Assembly: GCF_001425685.1 (NCBI RefSeq)
Contig: NZ_LMCY01000005.1
Coordinates: forward strand, 124,271-188,270
Origin: Massilia sp. Root335
GTDB taxonomy: Bacteria > Pseudomonadota > Gammaproteobacteria > Burkholderiales > Burkholderiaceae_D
Direction: 5' to 3'
Length of the DNA stretch: 64,000 nt
Positions 36,692 through 45,833 of the stretch are shown piece by piece (positions within the stretch are counted from its first letter, which is position 1; the number at the start of each line of letters is the position of its first letter). Under the pieces are notes generated by a model. It did not search any database. It was given only the letters and a program-made list of their open reading frames with translations, and was not told the origin of the DNA. A program made the translations under genes and the position numbers.

Positions 36692-37270
36692 ATGCCAGAT
36701 GACGACCAGAATCTATCGGAACAGCGGGCGCAGGGCGCGACGCTGCCCTGCGCCCCGCCGCAACCGCTGACCTTGCGGATCAATGGCGCCGAGCACAACC
36801 TGACGATCGAGCCACGCGTGACGCTGCTGGACGCGCTGCGCGAAGTGCTGGGCCTGACCGGCACCAAGAAGGGATGCGATCGCGGCCAGTGCGGGGCATG
36901 CACGGTACTGGTGGACGGCCAGCGCATCAATTCCTGCCTGACGCTGGCGATCATGCACGACGGCCGCGAGATCACGACGGTGGAAGGCCTGGGCAAGGAA
37001 GGCCTGCCGCATCCGATGCAGCAGGCCTTCATGGATTGCGACGGCTTCCAGTGCGGCTATTGCACGCCGGGGCAGGTGTGTTCGGCCGTGGCGCTGCTGG
37101 ACGAAGTGAAGGCAAGGCAAGCCAGCATGCTGACCGAAGGCGACCAGCTGGCGCCGGGCGCGCTGTCCGAGGACGAGATCCGCGAGCGCATGAGCGGCAA
37201 CCTGTGCCGCTGCGGCGCCTATCCCAACATCGTCAAGGCCGTCCACAGCGTGGTCTTGCGCCAGGCCTAG
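36692..37270 (+). CDS. paoA: Aldehyde oxidoreductase iron-sulfur subunit (PaoA-like)
   Basis: Electron-transfer subunit of a xanthine-oxidase-family molybdoenzyme. The 192-residue protein has an N-terminal plant-type [2Fe-2S] site (CDRGQCGACTVLVDG with a later C) near 62-83 and a second [2Fe-2S] site in the helical domain (CGYCTPG and NLCRCGAYPN). Escherichia coli PaoA is exported by Tat; this one shows no twin-arginine signal, so a cytoplasmic location is likely. It is followed 9 bases later by paoB. Confidence 0.9.
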   Translation: MPDDDQNLSEQRAQGATLPCAPPQPLTLRINGAEHNLTIEPRVTLLDALREVLGLTGTKKGCDRGQCGACTVLVDGQRINSCLTLAIMHDGREITTVEGLGKEGLPHPMQQAFMDCDGFQCGYCTPGQVCSAVALLDEVKARQASMLTEGDQLAPGALSEDEIRERMSGNLCRCGAYPNIVKAVHSVVLRQA

Positions 37271-37279
37271 GAGACGCGC

Positions 37280-38287
37280 ATGCAATCGATCTTCTATGAC
37301 CGTGCCAGGGACGTGAACCATGCGCTGGAGCTGGCGCGCCAGCCCGGCGCCAAATTCATCGGCGGCGGCACCAATCTGCTCGACCTGTACAAGAGCGGCA
37401 TCGAACAACCGGTGCGCCTCGTCGACGTGAGCCGGCTGGCGCTGGCCGACATCGAGGAATTGCCGGACGGCGGCCTGCGCATCGGCGCCATGGCCAGCAA
37501 CACGGCGGCGGCGAACCACCCGCTCGTGCGCCAGCGCTACCGCCTGCTGTCGGAAGCGCTGCTGAACGGCGCGTCGACCCAGCTGCGCAACATGGCGACC
37601 GTCGGCGGCAACCTGTTGCAGCGCACGCGCTGCTATTACTTCACCGATCCGGCCTTCCCGCACTGTAACAAGCGCGATCCGGGCTCGGGCTGCGACGCCA
37701 TCGACGGCCACAACCGCATCCATGCGATCCTCGGCGCCAGCCCGCACTGCATCGCGACCAATCCGTCGGACATGAGCGTGGCCCTCGTCGCGCTCGACGC
37801 GGTCGTCCGCCTGCAGGGGCCGGACGGCGAGCGGCAGGTGGCGGTCGCCGACTTCCACCGCCTGCCGGAAGACCGGCCGCAGGACGACACGGTGATCCGC
37901 CCGGGCGAACTGATCACGGCCGTGGAACTGCCGCCGTCGCCGTTTGCGCAGCACGCGCACTACCTGAAGGTGCGCGATCGCGCCAGCTATGCGTTCGCAC
38001 TCGTGTCGGTGGCAGCGGCCGTCGACCTGGACGGCGAGACCATCCGCGACCTGCGCATCGTGCTGGGCGGCGTCGCCCATAAACCCTGGCGCGCGCTCGG
38101 CGCGGAACAGAGATTGCGCGGCCAGGCGCTGGACGCGTTGAGCGACGCCGTGCTGGGCAAAGTCGGAGAGGACGCCGTCGCCGGTGCCCGGCCGCACGCG
38201 CACAATGCGTTCAAGGTCGAACTGGCGCAGCGCGCGGTCGCGCGGGCGCTGCGGATCGCCACGGGCCTGATGGGAGGTATGGCATGA
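37280..38287 (+). CDS. paoB: Aldehyde oxidoreductase FAD subunit (PaoB-like)
   Basis: A 335-residue FAD-binding subunit with KFIGGGTNLLDL near 25, STQLRNMATVGGNLLQRTRC in the flavin site, and a C-terminal CO-dehydrogenase-flavoprotein domain. The cysteine-rich insert CYYF...CNKRDPGSGCDA is the extra [4Fe-4S] site known in PaoB. The stop overlaps the start of paoC (ATGA). Confidence 0.92.
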   Translation: MQSIFYDRARDVNHALELARQPGAKFIGGGTNLLDLYKSGIEQPVRLVDVSRLALADIEELPDGGLRIGAMASNTAAANHPLVRQRYRLLSEALLNGASTQLRNMATVGGNLLQRTRCYYFTDPAFPHCNKRDPGSGCDAIDGHNRIHAILGASPHCIATNPSDMSVALVALDAVVRLQGPDGERQVAVADFHRLPEDRPQDDTVIRPGELITAVELPPSPFAQHAHYLKVRDRASYAFALVSVAAAVDLDGETIRDLRIVLGGVAHKPWRALGAEQRLRGQALDALSDAVLGKVGEDAVAGARPHAHNAFKVELAQRAVARALRIATGLMGGMA

Positions 38288-40503
38288 GCATCACGGGCGC
38301 ACCCATCAATCGCGTCGACGCGTGGGCGAAAGTCAGCGGCGCGGCGCGTTATTCGGCCGAGCATCCGGTCGACAACGTGGCCCATGCGGTCCTCGTCACG
38401 AGCACGATTCCCAGCGGACGCGTGCTCGCCATCGACGACAGCGCGGCCCGCGACGTGCCGGGCGTGCTGCTCGTGATGACCCACGAGAACGCCCTGCGCC
38501 TGCCGCCGAAGACGAAAGACGGCAAGATCCAGCCGCCCATCGGCCGCAGGCTGACTCTGCTGCAGGAAGACGACGTCTACTACAACAACCAGCCGATCGC
38601 CGTCGTCGTGGCCGACACGTTCGAGCGCGCGCGCGAGGCCGGGGCCCGGCTGCGCATCGAGTACGAACGCAAGCCGGCCGTGGTCGACTTCGAACAGGCC
38701 AGGCAATCGCTGCATCCGCCGGACAAGGTGTTGGCGGAAGAAACCGACACGAAACGCGGCGACCTGCACGCCGGGCTGCTGGCGGGCAGCGCGCGGATCG
38801 ACGTCACCTACACGACGCCGATCGAGCACCACAACCCGCTCGAAACCCACGCGACCATCGCCGCATGGGAGGGCGACCACCTCACGCTGTACGACTCGAC
38901 CCAGTACATGAAAGGCGTGCAGCGCATCGTCGCCAGCATCTTCGACATGCCGCCGGAAAACGTCACGGCGATCTGCCCTTACGTGGGGGGCGGCTTCGGC
39001 TCGAAAGGCTCCGCGTGGTCGCACGTCGTGCTGGCGGCGATGGCCGCCAAGCAGGTGGGGCGTCCCGTCAAACTGTCGCTGGACCGCAACCAGATGTTCG
39101 GTCCGGTCGGCTGCCGCCCCAACACGGTGCAGCGCATGCGCATGGCGGCGCTGCCGGACGGGCGCATGATGGCGTCCAGCCACGACACGATCGCGTACAC
39201 GTCGATGATCGAGGACTGGATCGAGCCGTGCGGCCTCGTCACGCGCATGATGTACGAGAGCCCGAACCAGGAAACGTCGCACCGCCTCGCGCGCATGCAC
39301 CTGGGCACGCCCACGTTCATGCGCGCGCCCGGGGAGGCCACCGGTTCGTATGCCCAGGATTGCGCGATCGACGAACTGGCCTATGAGCTGCACATGGACC
39401 CGCTCGAACTGCGCCTGAAAAACTACACGGAGCGCGATCCCGGCAAGGACTTGCCGTTTTCAAGCAAATCGCTGCGCCAGTGCTACGAGATCGGTGCCGA
39501 ACGTTTCGGCTGGCGCGACCGCAATCCGCAGCCGCGCTCGATGCGGCAGGGGAATAAACTGGTCGGCTGGGGCATGGCGACGGCGAGCTATCCGACGAAC
39601 CGCTCGCCTGCGGCGTGTTCCGCCACGCTGCTGCCCGACGGCACTGCGCTGTTCCGCTCGGGCACGCAAGACCTCGGCACCGGCACCTACACCGTGATGA
39701 CCCAGGTGGCGGCGGACGCGCTTGGCGTGCCGGTGGAGCGCGTGCGTTTCGAGCTGGGCAATTCACGGATGCCGGAAGCGCCGGTCTCGGGCGGGTCGAT
39801 GACGGTGGCCAGCGTGGCGCCGGCCGTGCAGGCGGCGGGACAGGCGCTGCGCCTGAAGCTGGTCGGGATCGCCGCCGCGGACGAGCGTTCTCCCCTGTTC
39901 GGCGCGACAGCCAACCAGGTCGGCGTGGATGCGACGACGGATGGCGGCGAACTGTATCTGTTGGCGGAGCCGGCCCGGCGTGTCGCCATGCAGGCCATCG
40001 TTGCGGGCCACGGCAGTCCGGTGGAGGTGACAGCCAAGGCCGAGCCCGGCGACGAGAAGCAGAAATATTCGATGCATGCGTTCGGTGCCGTGTTCGTCGA
40101 GGTGACGGTGGATGAAGACCTGGGCGAGATCCGCGTGCCGCGCGTGGTCGGCGTCTACGGCGTCGGCAAGCTGATGAACGAAAAGACGGGCTACAGCCAG
40201 CTGATGGGCGGCATCGTCTGGGGTATCAGCCTGGCGCTGTTCGAAGAAACGATGATCGACAAGCGGGAAGGCCGCGCGGTGAACGGCAACTTCGCCGAAT
40301 ACCACGTGCCGACGAATGCCGACATCCAGGCAATCGACGTGCAGATCGTGGACGAGGACGATCCGTACGTGAACCCGCTGGGCGCCAAGGGAATCGGCGA
40401 GATCGGCATCACGGGCGTCGGCGCCGCCATCGCGAATGCCGTGTTCCACGCGACGGGCAAGCGGGTGCGCGATCTGCCGGTCACGCTCGACAAATTGCTG
40501 TGA
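38284..40503 (+). CDS. paoC: Aldehyde oxidoreductase molybdenum subunit (PaoC-like)
   Basis: A 739-residue catalytic subunit carrying the molybdenum cofactor (a cytosine dinucleotide form in Escherichia coli). It shows YVGGGFGSKGSAWSHVVLA near 233-251, MRAPGEATG near 354 and the catalytic glutamate in GAKGIGEIGITG near 700. It oxidises aldehydes, often aromatic ones, to acids. A chaperone gene like paoD is absent nearby. It converges with the efflux operon. Confidence 0.93.
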   Translation: MSITGAPINRVDAWAKVSGAARYSAEHPVDNVAHAVLVTSTIPSGRVLAIDDSAARDVPGVLLVMTHENALRLPPKTKDGKIQPPIGRRLTLLQEDDVYYNNQPIAVVVADTFERAREAGARLRIEYERKPAVVDFEQARQSLHPPDKVLAEETDTKRGDLHAGLLAGSARIDVTYTTPIEHHNPLETHATIAAWEGDHLTLYDSTQYMKGVQRIVASIFDMPPENVTAICPYVGGGFGSKGSAWSHVVLAAMAAKQVGRPVKLSLDRNQMFGPVGCRPNTVQRMRMAALPDGRMMASSHDTIAYTSMIEDWIEPCGLVTRMMYESPNQETSHRLARMHLGTPTFMRAPGEATGSYAQDCAIDELAYELHMDPLELRLKNYTERDPGKDLPFSSKSLRQCYEIGAERFGWRDRNPQPRSMRQGNKLVGWGMATASYPTNRSPAACSATLLPDGTALFRSGTQDLGTGTYTVMTQVAADALGVPVERVRFELGNSRMPEAPVSGGSMTVASVAPAVQAAGQALRLKLVGIAAADERSPLFGATANQVGVDATTDGGELYLLAEPARRVAMQAIVAGHGSPVEVTAKAEPGDEKQKYSMHAFGAVFVEVTVDEDLGEIRVPRVVGVYGVGKLMNEKTGYSQLMGGIVWGISLALFEETMIDKREGRAVNGNFAEYHVPTNADIQAIDVQIVDEDDPYVNPLGAKGIGEIGITGVGAAIANAVFHATGKRVRDLPVTLDKLL

Positions 40504-40508
40504 GCGAC

Positions 40509-40535
40509 AGGCGCGTCACTTCGCGTGACGCGCCT
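40509..40535. terminator. 27-base hairpin between convergent operons
   Basis: AGGCGCGTCAC-TTCGC-GTGACGCGCCT has a perfect 11-bp stem. It overlaps the last codons of the nodT-like gene and lies just after paoC. No T tract is present on either strand, so it may be a bidirectional pause or an RNA end-protecting hairpin. Confidence 0.45.
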
Positions 40536-42012
40536 GCGCCACCTGCGCGGTGTCGTGCTTGTCGTGGGCCGTGTGCGTGTTCTCCCAACCCCCACCGAGG
40601 GCCAGGAACAACTGCACCTGGTCCGCCGCCAACTGCGCGTCGGACGCGGCCAGCATGCTCTCGGCGCTGGCCAGCGTGCGGTCCGCGTCCAGCTGGGACA
40701 GGAAGTCCGTGCGGCCGAACTGGTACAGCTTGGCCGATTGGCGCGATGCCAGCGCGCTCTGGTCGCGCGCGGCGCGCAGGAAGGCGTTGCGGTCGAGTTC
40801 GCGGGCGTAGACGGTCAGCGCACTTTCCGTCTCGCGCAGCGCGTTCAGCACGACCGCATCGAAGCGGGCCAGCGCACCCGTCGTGTTGGCCTTGGCCTGG
40901 GCGATGTGGGAGCGGGCCGAGCTGGTGGCCGGCAGGTTCCATGAGATCAGCGGGCCGAGGCTGAATTTCCAGGTATTCGCATCGTTGAACTGGCTCATCA
41001 TGCCGACCGCGCCGACCGATGCGCCCAGGGTGATGTTCGGGTACAGCTCGGCCGTCGCCACGCCGATGCGCGCGGTCGCGCCGGCCAGCTGGCGTTCGGC
41101 CTGGCGCACGTCCGGACGGCGGCGCAGCAGGGCGGCACCGTCGCCGACGGGGATCGTCGCTGCGACGCGCGGCGGCGTGGCGCATTGCGCGACTTCGGCC
41201 GGGAACTGGCTCGGCACTTCGCCGGTCAAAACGGCAAGGCGGTACAACGCCGTGCGGCGCCGGGCTTCCAGCGGCGGCAGGCTGGCGCGCAGTTGCTCGA
41301 GCTGGGCCTGGACCCGGGTGGTGTCGATGGCGATGCCGCGGCCGCGCTGGACGCGTTCGGCCGTGAGCCTGGCGAATTTTGCCTGCAGGTCGACGGATTG
41401 CTGCGCCACCTTGAGCTGATAGCCGGCCGAGCACGCTTCCGCATAGGCGCGGGTCGTGTCGGCCGCGACGATCACGTGGGTGAGGTCGCTGGCGGCCTGC
41501 GCGGCGTCGACGTCCGCTTCCGACGCTTCGACGGCGCGGCGGATGCGGCCCCACAGGTCGAGCGTGTAGCCGATCTTGATGTCGCCGTCGTACAGGCCGT
41601 CGGTGGGTAATTGTTCCGGGATGCCCAGCTGCGCGCCGGCGATGCGGCCGTACAGCGGGGCGGCGCTCATCTCGACTTCGGGGCGTTTCTTTTCCTCGAC
41701 CTCGTCCAGCACGCCGTGCGCGCGTTGCAGGTTGGCGGCGGCCACGCGCAGGTCGGCGTTGTGGGTGAAGGCCTTGGCGATCAGCTTGTCGAGCAGCGGG
41801 TCCTGGTACAGATGCCACCAGTCGGCCGGCAGCGGGTCGGATTTGAACGGCGTTTCGGTCGCGCCCATGAACGGGGCGTTGGCCGCGTCGCGCTTGATCA
41901 CGGCCTCGTTCGGCACGTGGTAGTCGGGGCCGACCGTCGTGCAGGCGGCCAGCGCCGCCGCCATCAGCGTCAGCGCGCATGCTTTCCTGGCGGTTGAGCG
42001 GTAAAGGTTCAT
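40516..42012 (-). CDS. Outer-membrane efflux channel lipoprotein (NodT/OprM-like)
   Basis: A 498-residue trimeric outer-membrane channel subunit. The lipoprotein signal ends LMAAALAACTTVGPDY. Two outer-membrane efflux repeats follow, with FKSDPLPADWWHLYQDPLLD near 60, and LGIPEQLPTDGLY and RRRPDVRQAERQLAGATARIG later. It completes the export system made by the upstream HlyD-like, DUF1656 and FUSC proteins. Confidence 0.94.
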   Translation of the reverse strand: MNLYRSTARKACALTLMAAALAACTTVGPDYHVPNEAVIKRDAANAPFMGATETPFKSDPLPADWWHLYQDPLLDKLIAKAFTHNADLRVAAANLQRAHGVLDEVEEKKRPEVEMSAAPLYGRIAGAQLGIPEQLPTDGLYDGDIKIGYTLDLWGRIRRAVEASEADVDAAQAASDLTHVIVAADTTRAYAEACSAGYQLKVAQQSVDLQAKFARLTAERVQRGRGIAIDTTRVQAQLEQLRASLPPLEARRRTALYRLAVLTGEVPSQFPAEVAQCATPPRVAATIPVGDGAALLRRRPDVRQAERQLAGATARIGVATAELYPNITLGASVGAVGMMSQFNDANTWKFSLGPLISWNLPATSSARSHIAQAKANTTGALARFDAVVLNALRETESALTVYARELDRNAFLRAARDQSALASRQSAKLYQFGRTDFLSQLDADRTLASAESMLAASDAQLAADQVQLFLALGGGWENTHTAHDKHDTAQVAQARHAK

Positions 42013-42022
42013 GATCGTTGCG

Positions 42023-43012
42023 TCAATGCGTGGTGGCGGTTGCGGACTTGGCGGCGGCGACGGCGACGACAGCGGCCGCCCTGGCCGGTGCCGCGGGTGC
42101 CGCAGCGGGCGTGACAGCGGGCGTGGAAGCGGGTTTGGCCGCGGCCGGCAGCACCTTGACGGTCGCCGTCTGCCCGGCCACGAGCCGCACGTTGGCCGGC
42201 ACCCGGTCGAGGGCGATGCGCACCGGCACGCGCTGGGCCAGGCGGACCCAGTTGAAGGTCGGGTTCACGTTCGGCAGCATGTTGGCGCCCGTGCTGCGGT
42301 CGCGGTCGGTGATGCCTTCGGCGACGCTTTCGACGTGGCCGTGGATCGGCTGGCGCGTGCCCATCAGCGTGATGTCGACCGGATCGCCCAGCTGGATGCC
42401 GGGCAGCTTCGTTTCCTCGAAATAGCCTTCGACATAGAACGAGCCGCTGTCGACGACGGCCATCACCGGATGCGCCGTGGTGGCGTAGGCGCCCTCGCGC
42501 AGGTCGAGGTTCGTCACGATGCCGTCCACGCTCGACACGACGTGCGTGCGCTCGAGGTTCAGCCGGGCCGTGTCGCGGTTGACGATCGCTTGCGCCAGCG
42601 CGGCTCTGGCCTGGTCGGTGCGGGTCTCGCCTTGCTCGCGGGTTTCCTGCGACACGAGGTCGTCGAGCTGGGTGTTGCGCTTGTTCTCGCGCTGCGCCTG
42701 GGCCAGCGCGGCTGCGGCCGCCGTCACCTGGGCGTCGGCCTGGCGCAGGGCCAGTTCGAAGCGGGCGCGGTCGATCTCGAACAGCGGCTCGCCCGCTTTC
42801 ACCTGCTGGTTGTCGTGGACGTGGACCTTGGTCACCTGGCCCGTCACATCGGGCGCCACCTGCACGACATAGGCCTTCACGCGGCCATCGCGCGTCCAGG
42901 GTTCGAGCTCGTAGTGGTGCCACAGCTGCCAGCCCGCGTAGACCGCGCCCGCGGTCACCACCGCCGTGAGACTTACCCGGCCAATCGCCGCCAAAATAGT
43001 TTTCATTGCCAT
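42023..43012 (-). CDS. HlyD family periplasmic adaptor (AaeA-like)
   Basis: The 329-residue product has one N-terminal membrane anchor and a biotinyl-lipoyl-like stretch (VVQVAPDVTGQVTKVHVHDN). A coiled-coil hairpin spans about 85-150, and the beta-barrel region has RAHVESVAEG-type sequence (here HGHVESVAEG). It has an Ala-rich tail of about 40 residues that most family members lack. It links the FUSC inner-membrane protein to the channel lipoprotein. Confidence 0.9.
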   Translation of the reverse strand: MAMKTILAAIGRVSLTAVVTAGAVYAGWQLWHHYELEPWTRDGRVKAYVVQVAPDVTGQVTKVHVHDNQQVKAGEPLFEIDRARFELALRQADAQVTAAAAALAQAQRENKRNTQLDDLVSQETREQGETRTDQARAALAQAIVNRDTARLNLERTHVVSSVDGIVTNLDLREGAYATTAHPVMAVVDSGSFYVEGYFEETKLPGIQLGDPVDITLMGTRQPIHGHVESVAEGITDRDRSTGANMLPNVNPTFNWVRLAQRVPVRIALDRVPANVRLVAGQTATVKVLPAAAKPASTPAVTPAAAPAAPARAAAVVAVAAAKSATATTH

Positions 43013-43013
43013 C

Positions 43014-43220
43014 TCAAGACCAGTTGCGTGTGTAATACGTCAGTGCGCCGAGCACGATGACGAACAGGGAAAAATCGAACAGGGCCGGGTGCCAGACCAG
43101 GCGGTAAAAGCCCGTCCTGGCGAGGACCAGATTGATGAGCCGCGATACCACCAGCGCCGCCAGCGCGAGCAGCAGGAGCGGAGGAACGTAGAGGCCGTAG
43201 ATGCTGACTTCGCCGATCAT
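43014..43220 (-). CDS. DUF1656 small membrane protein (AaeX-like)
   Basis: A 68-residue protein starting MIGEVSIYGLYVPPLLLLAL with two membrane helices, the usual form of DUF1656. It lies between the FUSC and HlyD genes with a 1-base gap to the latter, as in the aaeXAB arrangement. A purine-rich GAAAGG lies upstream of the ATG. Confidence 0.9.
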   Translation of the reverse strand: MIGEVSIYGLYVPPLLLLALAALVVSRLINLVLARTGFYRLVWHPALFDFSLFVIVLGALTYYTRNWS

Positions 43221-43231
43221 CGGATCGCCTT

Positions 43232-45274
43232 TCAGAGTGCGGTTGCGAGCGACGGCGCATAGGCCGCCGCCTTGGGAAACAGGTCGCGGCGCATGCCGGT
43301 GAGCGCCGCCAGGGCCTCGCGCTGGGCCGCGTCGCGCTGGCCGGCGCAGATGGCGCGCAGGGCGTTGTCGAGCGTATCCAGCAGGCTGCGTTCGCAACCG
43401 GCGTCGACGGCCGGGCGCAGCGCGAAATGGCGCGACAGCTGCTTCATCAGCGGGCCGACGGCCGCTTCGCCGCGCCCCAGCTGGGCGCGCACGCTTTGCA
43501 GCAAGGTCATGTTCAGGCCGATGCGCAGGTCGCGCAGGGCGTCCACGGCTTGCAGGTCCTGGTCCTTGCCGGCCAGCGCCAGGCGCGGCGTCAGCATGCC
43601 GACGCGGTCGACCATCCGCGCCGAGAATTCCGGCAGCGACGGCACCCGTTCTCCGCTGCCCAGGCGCGACAGCTCGCGCCAGCCGGCCTTCAACAGGCGG
43701 CGCGCCGTCCAGCCGGCGCCGACGGTGCGGAACACGCTCGTGGTGACGGCGGCCGCGACGTAGCCGACGACCTGCGACAGCGTGCTGTTCATGAAGGAGA
43801 CCATGTCGGCGTTGTGCGTGTCGACCATCGCCAGGGTGCCGCAGATGCCGAACAGGAAGGGGATGGCGCGGCCATACGTCGCGGGCCGTGCGACGAACAC
43901 ACCCAGCACGAGGAAGGTCGGGGCGCACGCGAGGATGAACGACTCGAAGCCGTGCACGGCCGGCAGGATGCCCAGCAGATAAACGGCCGACAGCGGGATC
44001 GAAAAGATCGAATACCACATGAAGGTCTTGATGAACGGCACCGGATTGTCCTGCGTGGAGAAGAAGCAGCACAGCACGGCGGTCATCATCGGGGCGGCCG
44101 CGCCGGACGGCCAGCCGGTCAGGATCCAGAACGCGCAGCAGGCCAGCACGGCGACCGCGGCGGCGAAGGCGGACAGCACGGCCATGCCGCGGTCGTGGTG
44201 GAGCGCGCTCATCGGCACGCCCGGCAGATGGCGCACGGCCTCGGGCAGGCTGCCGTGCACGCCGGCGTCGATGTGCTGGCGCAAGGCGCGCGTTTCGATG
44301 CAGACGTCGATCAGGCGGCGCAGGCGCGCGGCCAGGTTCACTTCGATCATGCCGGTCCAGCCGAGTTCCTCGTTCACCGCCGGTTCGAGCGCGTCGATGC
44401 GCTGGCGCAAGGCGGCGCCCGGGGCATCGAGCGCCACGTCTTTCGGCGTTTCGGTGAGGGCGACGACGTCCTTGAGCAGCACGCGCCAGCGTGCCGACAC
44501 GTCCGTGGCTCCCATGTCGCGCAGCGCGGTCAGGCGGTCTTCGACGCCGGAGACGATGGGCACGAACGCGGCCAGGCGTTCCTGCAGCGCGTTCACGGCC
44601 GTCTCCGTCCAGCGCAGGTGCGACGTGTCGAACGGCAGGTGGGTCGTCATCAGGCGCATCTCGGTGATGTCGCCGGCCAGCTTGCGGCGGTCGGAGGCGG
44701 CGCGCGCATCGCCGGCCGGATTCAGGGCGTCGCGGATCCAGTGGTGGGCGTCGCGCACGGCATTGTCCAGGCGCGCCAGCAGCATCGGACCGAACGGTTG
44801 CGGCAGCACGAGGCTGTGCACGACGGTGGCGCAAGTGATGCCGAGCAGGATTTCCTCGACGCGCGCGAGGGCGATGTCGAAGATGGCGCTCGGATCGTTC
44901 ACGGCGGGGAAGGCGATGAGGCCGGCCGTGTAGCCGCCCAGCATCAGCATGTAGGAGCGCGGCGTGCGGTCGAGCAGCGAGAAATACAGGCAGCCGGCAA
45001 TCCACAGCGCCAGCGTCAGCGACAGCAGTTCGGGCGAGTTGATCAGGCGCGGCACGAGGAACGTGACCGCGATGGCGCCCAGGACGGTGCCGCCCGCGCG
45101 GTACAGACCCTTGGAGCGGGTCGGTCCGGCGAACGGCGCGGCGCAGATGTACGCCGTCATCATCGCCCAAAAGGGTCGCGGCAGTCCGATGCGCATCGAT
45201 AAATATACCGAGAGCATCGCTGCCGCGAATGACTTGACGGAGAACAGAATCTCCGACCGGGTGGGTGTGTTCAT
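43232..45274 (-). CDS. FUSC family aromatic-acid efflux protein (AaeB-like)
   Basis: A 680-residue inner-membrane protein with two blocks of about five helices each. The N-terminal FUSC motif is near PFWAMMTAYICAAPFAGPTR, and the second block contains LACCAFWILTGWPSGAAAPM. Relatives export hydroxylated aromatic acids such as p-hydroxybenzoate. The start overlaps the end of marR by 4 bases. The PaoABC-like enzyme next door could make such acids; this link is inference. Confidence 0.9.
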   Translation of the reverse strand: MNTPTRSEILFSVKSFAAAMLSVYLSMRIGLPRPFWAMMTAYICAAPFAGPTRSKGLYRAGGTVLGAIAVTFLVPRLINSPELLSLTLALWIAGCLYFSLLDRTPRSYMLMLGGYTAGLIAFPAVNDPSAIFDIALARVEEILLGITCATVVHSLVLPQPFGPMLLARLDNAVRDAHHWIRDALNPAGDARAASDRRKLAGDITEMRLMTTHLPFDTSHLRWTETAVNALQERLAAFVPIVSGVEDRLTALRDMGATDVSARWRVLLKDVVALTETPKDVALDAPGAALRQRIDALEPAVNEELGWTGMIEVNLAARLRRLIDVCIETRALRQHIDAGVHGSLPEAVRHLPGVPMSALHHDRGMAVLSAFAAAVAVLACCAFWILTGWPSGAAAPMMTAVLCCFFSTQDNPVPFIKTFMWYSIFSIPLSAVYLLGILPAVHGFESFILACAPTFLVLGVFVARPATYGRAIPFLFGICGTLAMVDTHNADMVSFMNSTLSQVVGYVAAAVTTSVFRTVGAGWTARRLLKAGWRELSRLGSGERVPSLPEFSARMVDRVGMLTPRLALAGKDQDLQAVDALRDLRIGLNMTLLQSVRAQLGRGEAAVGPLMKQLSRHFALRPAVDAGCERSLLDTLDNALRAICAGQRDAAQREALAALTGMRRDLFPKAAAYAPSLATAL

Positions 45275-45723
45275 GCGGCCTGGATCGTGGCGATGGCGGT
45301 CGGCAGGCCGGACAGGACGCGCAGCGTGGCCTCGACGTCGGCCGCGTCGAACTCCCCGAACAGCTTGCGGCGGAAGGGCGTCAGGGCCTGGTCCATCTGG
45401 TGGGCCGTTTTCAGGCCCTCGTCGGTCAGGCGCAGGATCTTGGCGCGGCGGTCCTGCGGGTCCTCATGGCGCTCGACCAGGCCCGATCCGATCAGGTGGT
45501 CGACGACGCGCACGAGCGACGACGCTTCCAGGCTCAGCGTCTCGGCGAGGATGCCCGGCCGCACGCCGTTGTCGCCGAAGCGGTGGATGACCAGCACCGG
45601 CAGGCCGGTCGCCTGGGACAGGCCGAAATCGGACGCGACCTTGTCGGCGGCGGCACGGTAGGCGCGCGACGCGTGGGTCAGCGCGGCGGTGAGACTGCTC
45701 AGGGTCTGGTCGGATAGGCGCAT
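45271..45723 (-). CDS. MarR family transcriptional regulator
   Basis: A 150-residue winged-helix repressor. The pattern GVRPGILAETLSLEASSLVR, VDHLIGSGLVERHEDPQDRR and AKILRLTDEG is the MarR DNA-binding core. It heads the efflux operon (regulator, FUSC, DUF1656, HlyD, channel), so it probably controls it and itself in response to an aromatic acid. Two inverted repeats lie directly upstream. Confidence 0.93.
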   Translation of the reverse strand: MRLSDQTLSSLTAALTHASRAYRAAADKVASDFGLSQATGLPVLVIHRFGDNGVRPGILAETLSLEASSLVRVVDHLIGSGLVERHEDPQDRRAKILRLTDEGLKTAHQMDQALTPFRRKLFGEFDAADVEATLRVLSGLPTAIATIQAA

Positions 45724-45736
45724 GTCGGTTCGCGTA

Positions 45737-45755
45737 AATACTTTGTTTGAGTACT
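45737..45755. promoter_or_regulatory. Inverted repeat AATACT-N7-AGTACT
   Basis: One mismatch between the arms. It is 14 bases upstream of the marR start codon, in the leader or promoter. Candidate site for autoregulation. Confidence 0.4.
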
Positions 45756-45768
45756 GTTGATATGCGAA

Positions 45769-45785
45769 AGTTTAGCATGCAAACT
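45769..45785. promoter_or_regulatory. Operator-like AGTTTAGCATGCAAACT
   Basis: Arms AGTTT and AAACT flank AGCATGC. It lies 46 bases upstream of marR, in an AT-rich stretch typical of MarR operators. Confidence 0.5.
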
Positions 45786-45833
45786 ATTTTCATGCAACGC
45801 ATGGCGGACACGGCGCTATCCTTAGCGTCAGCC

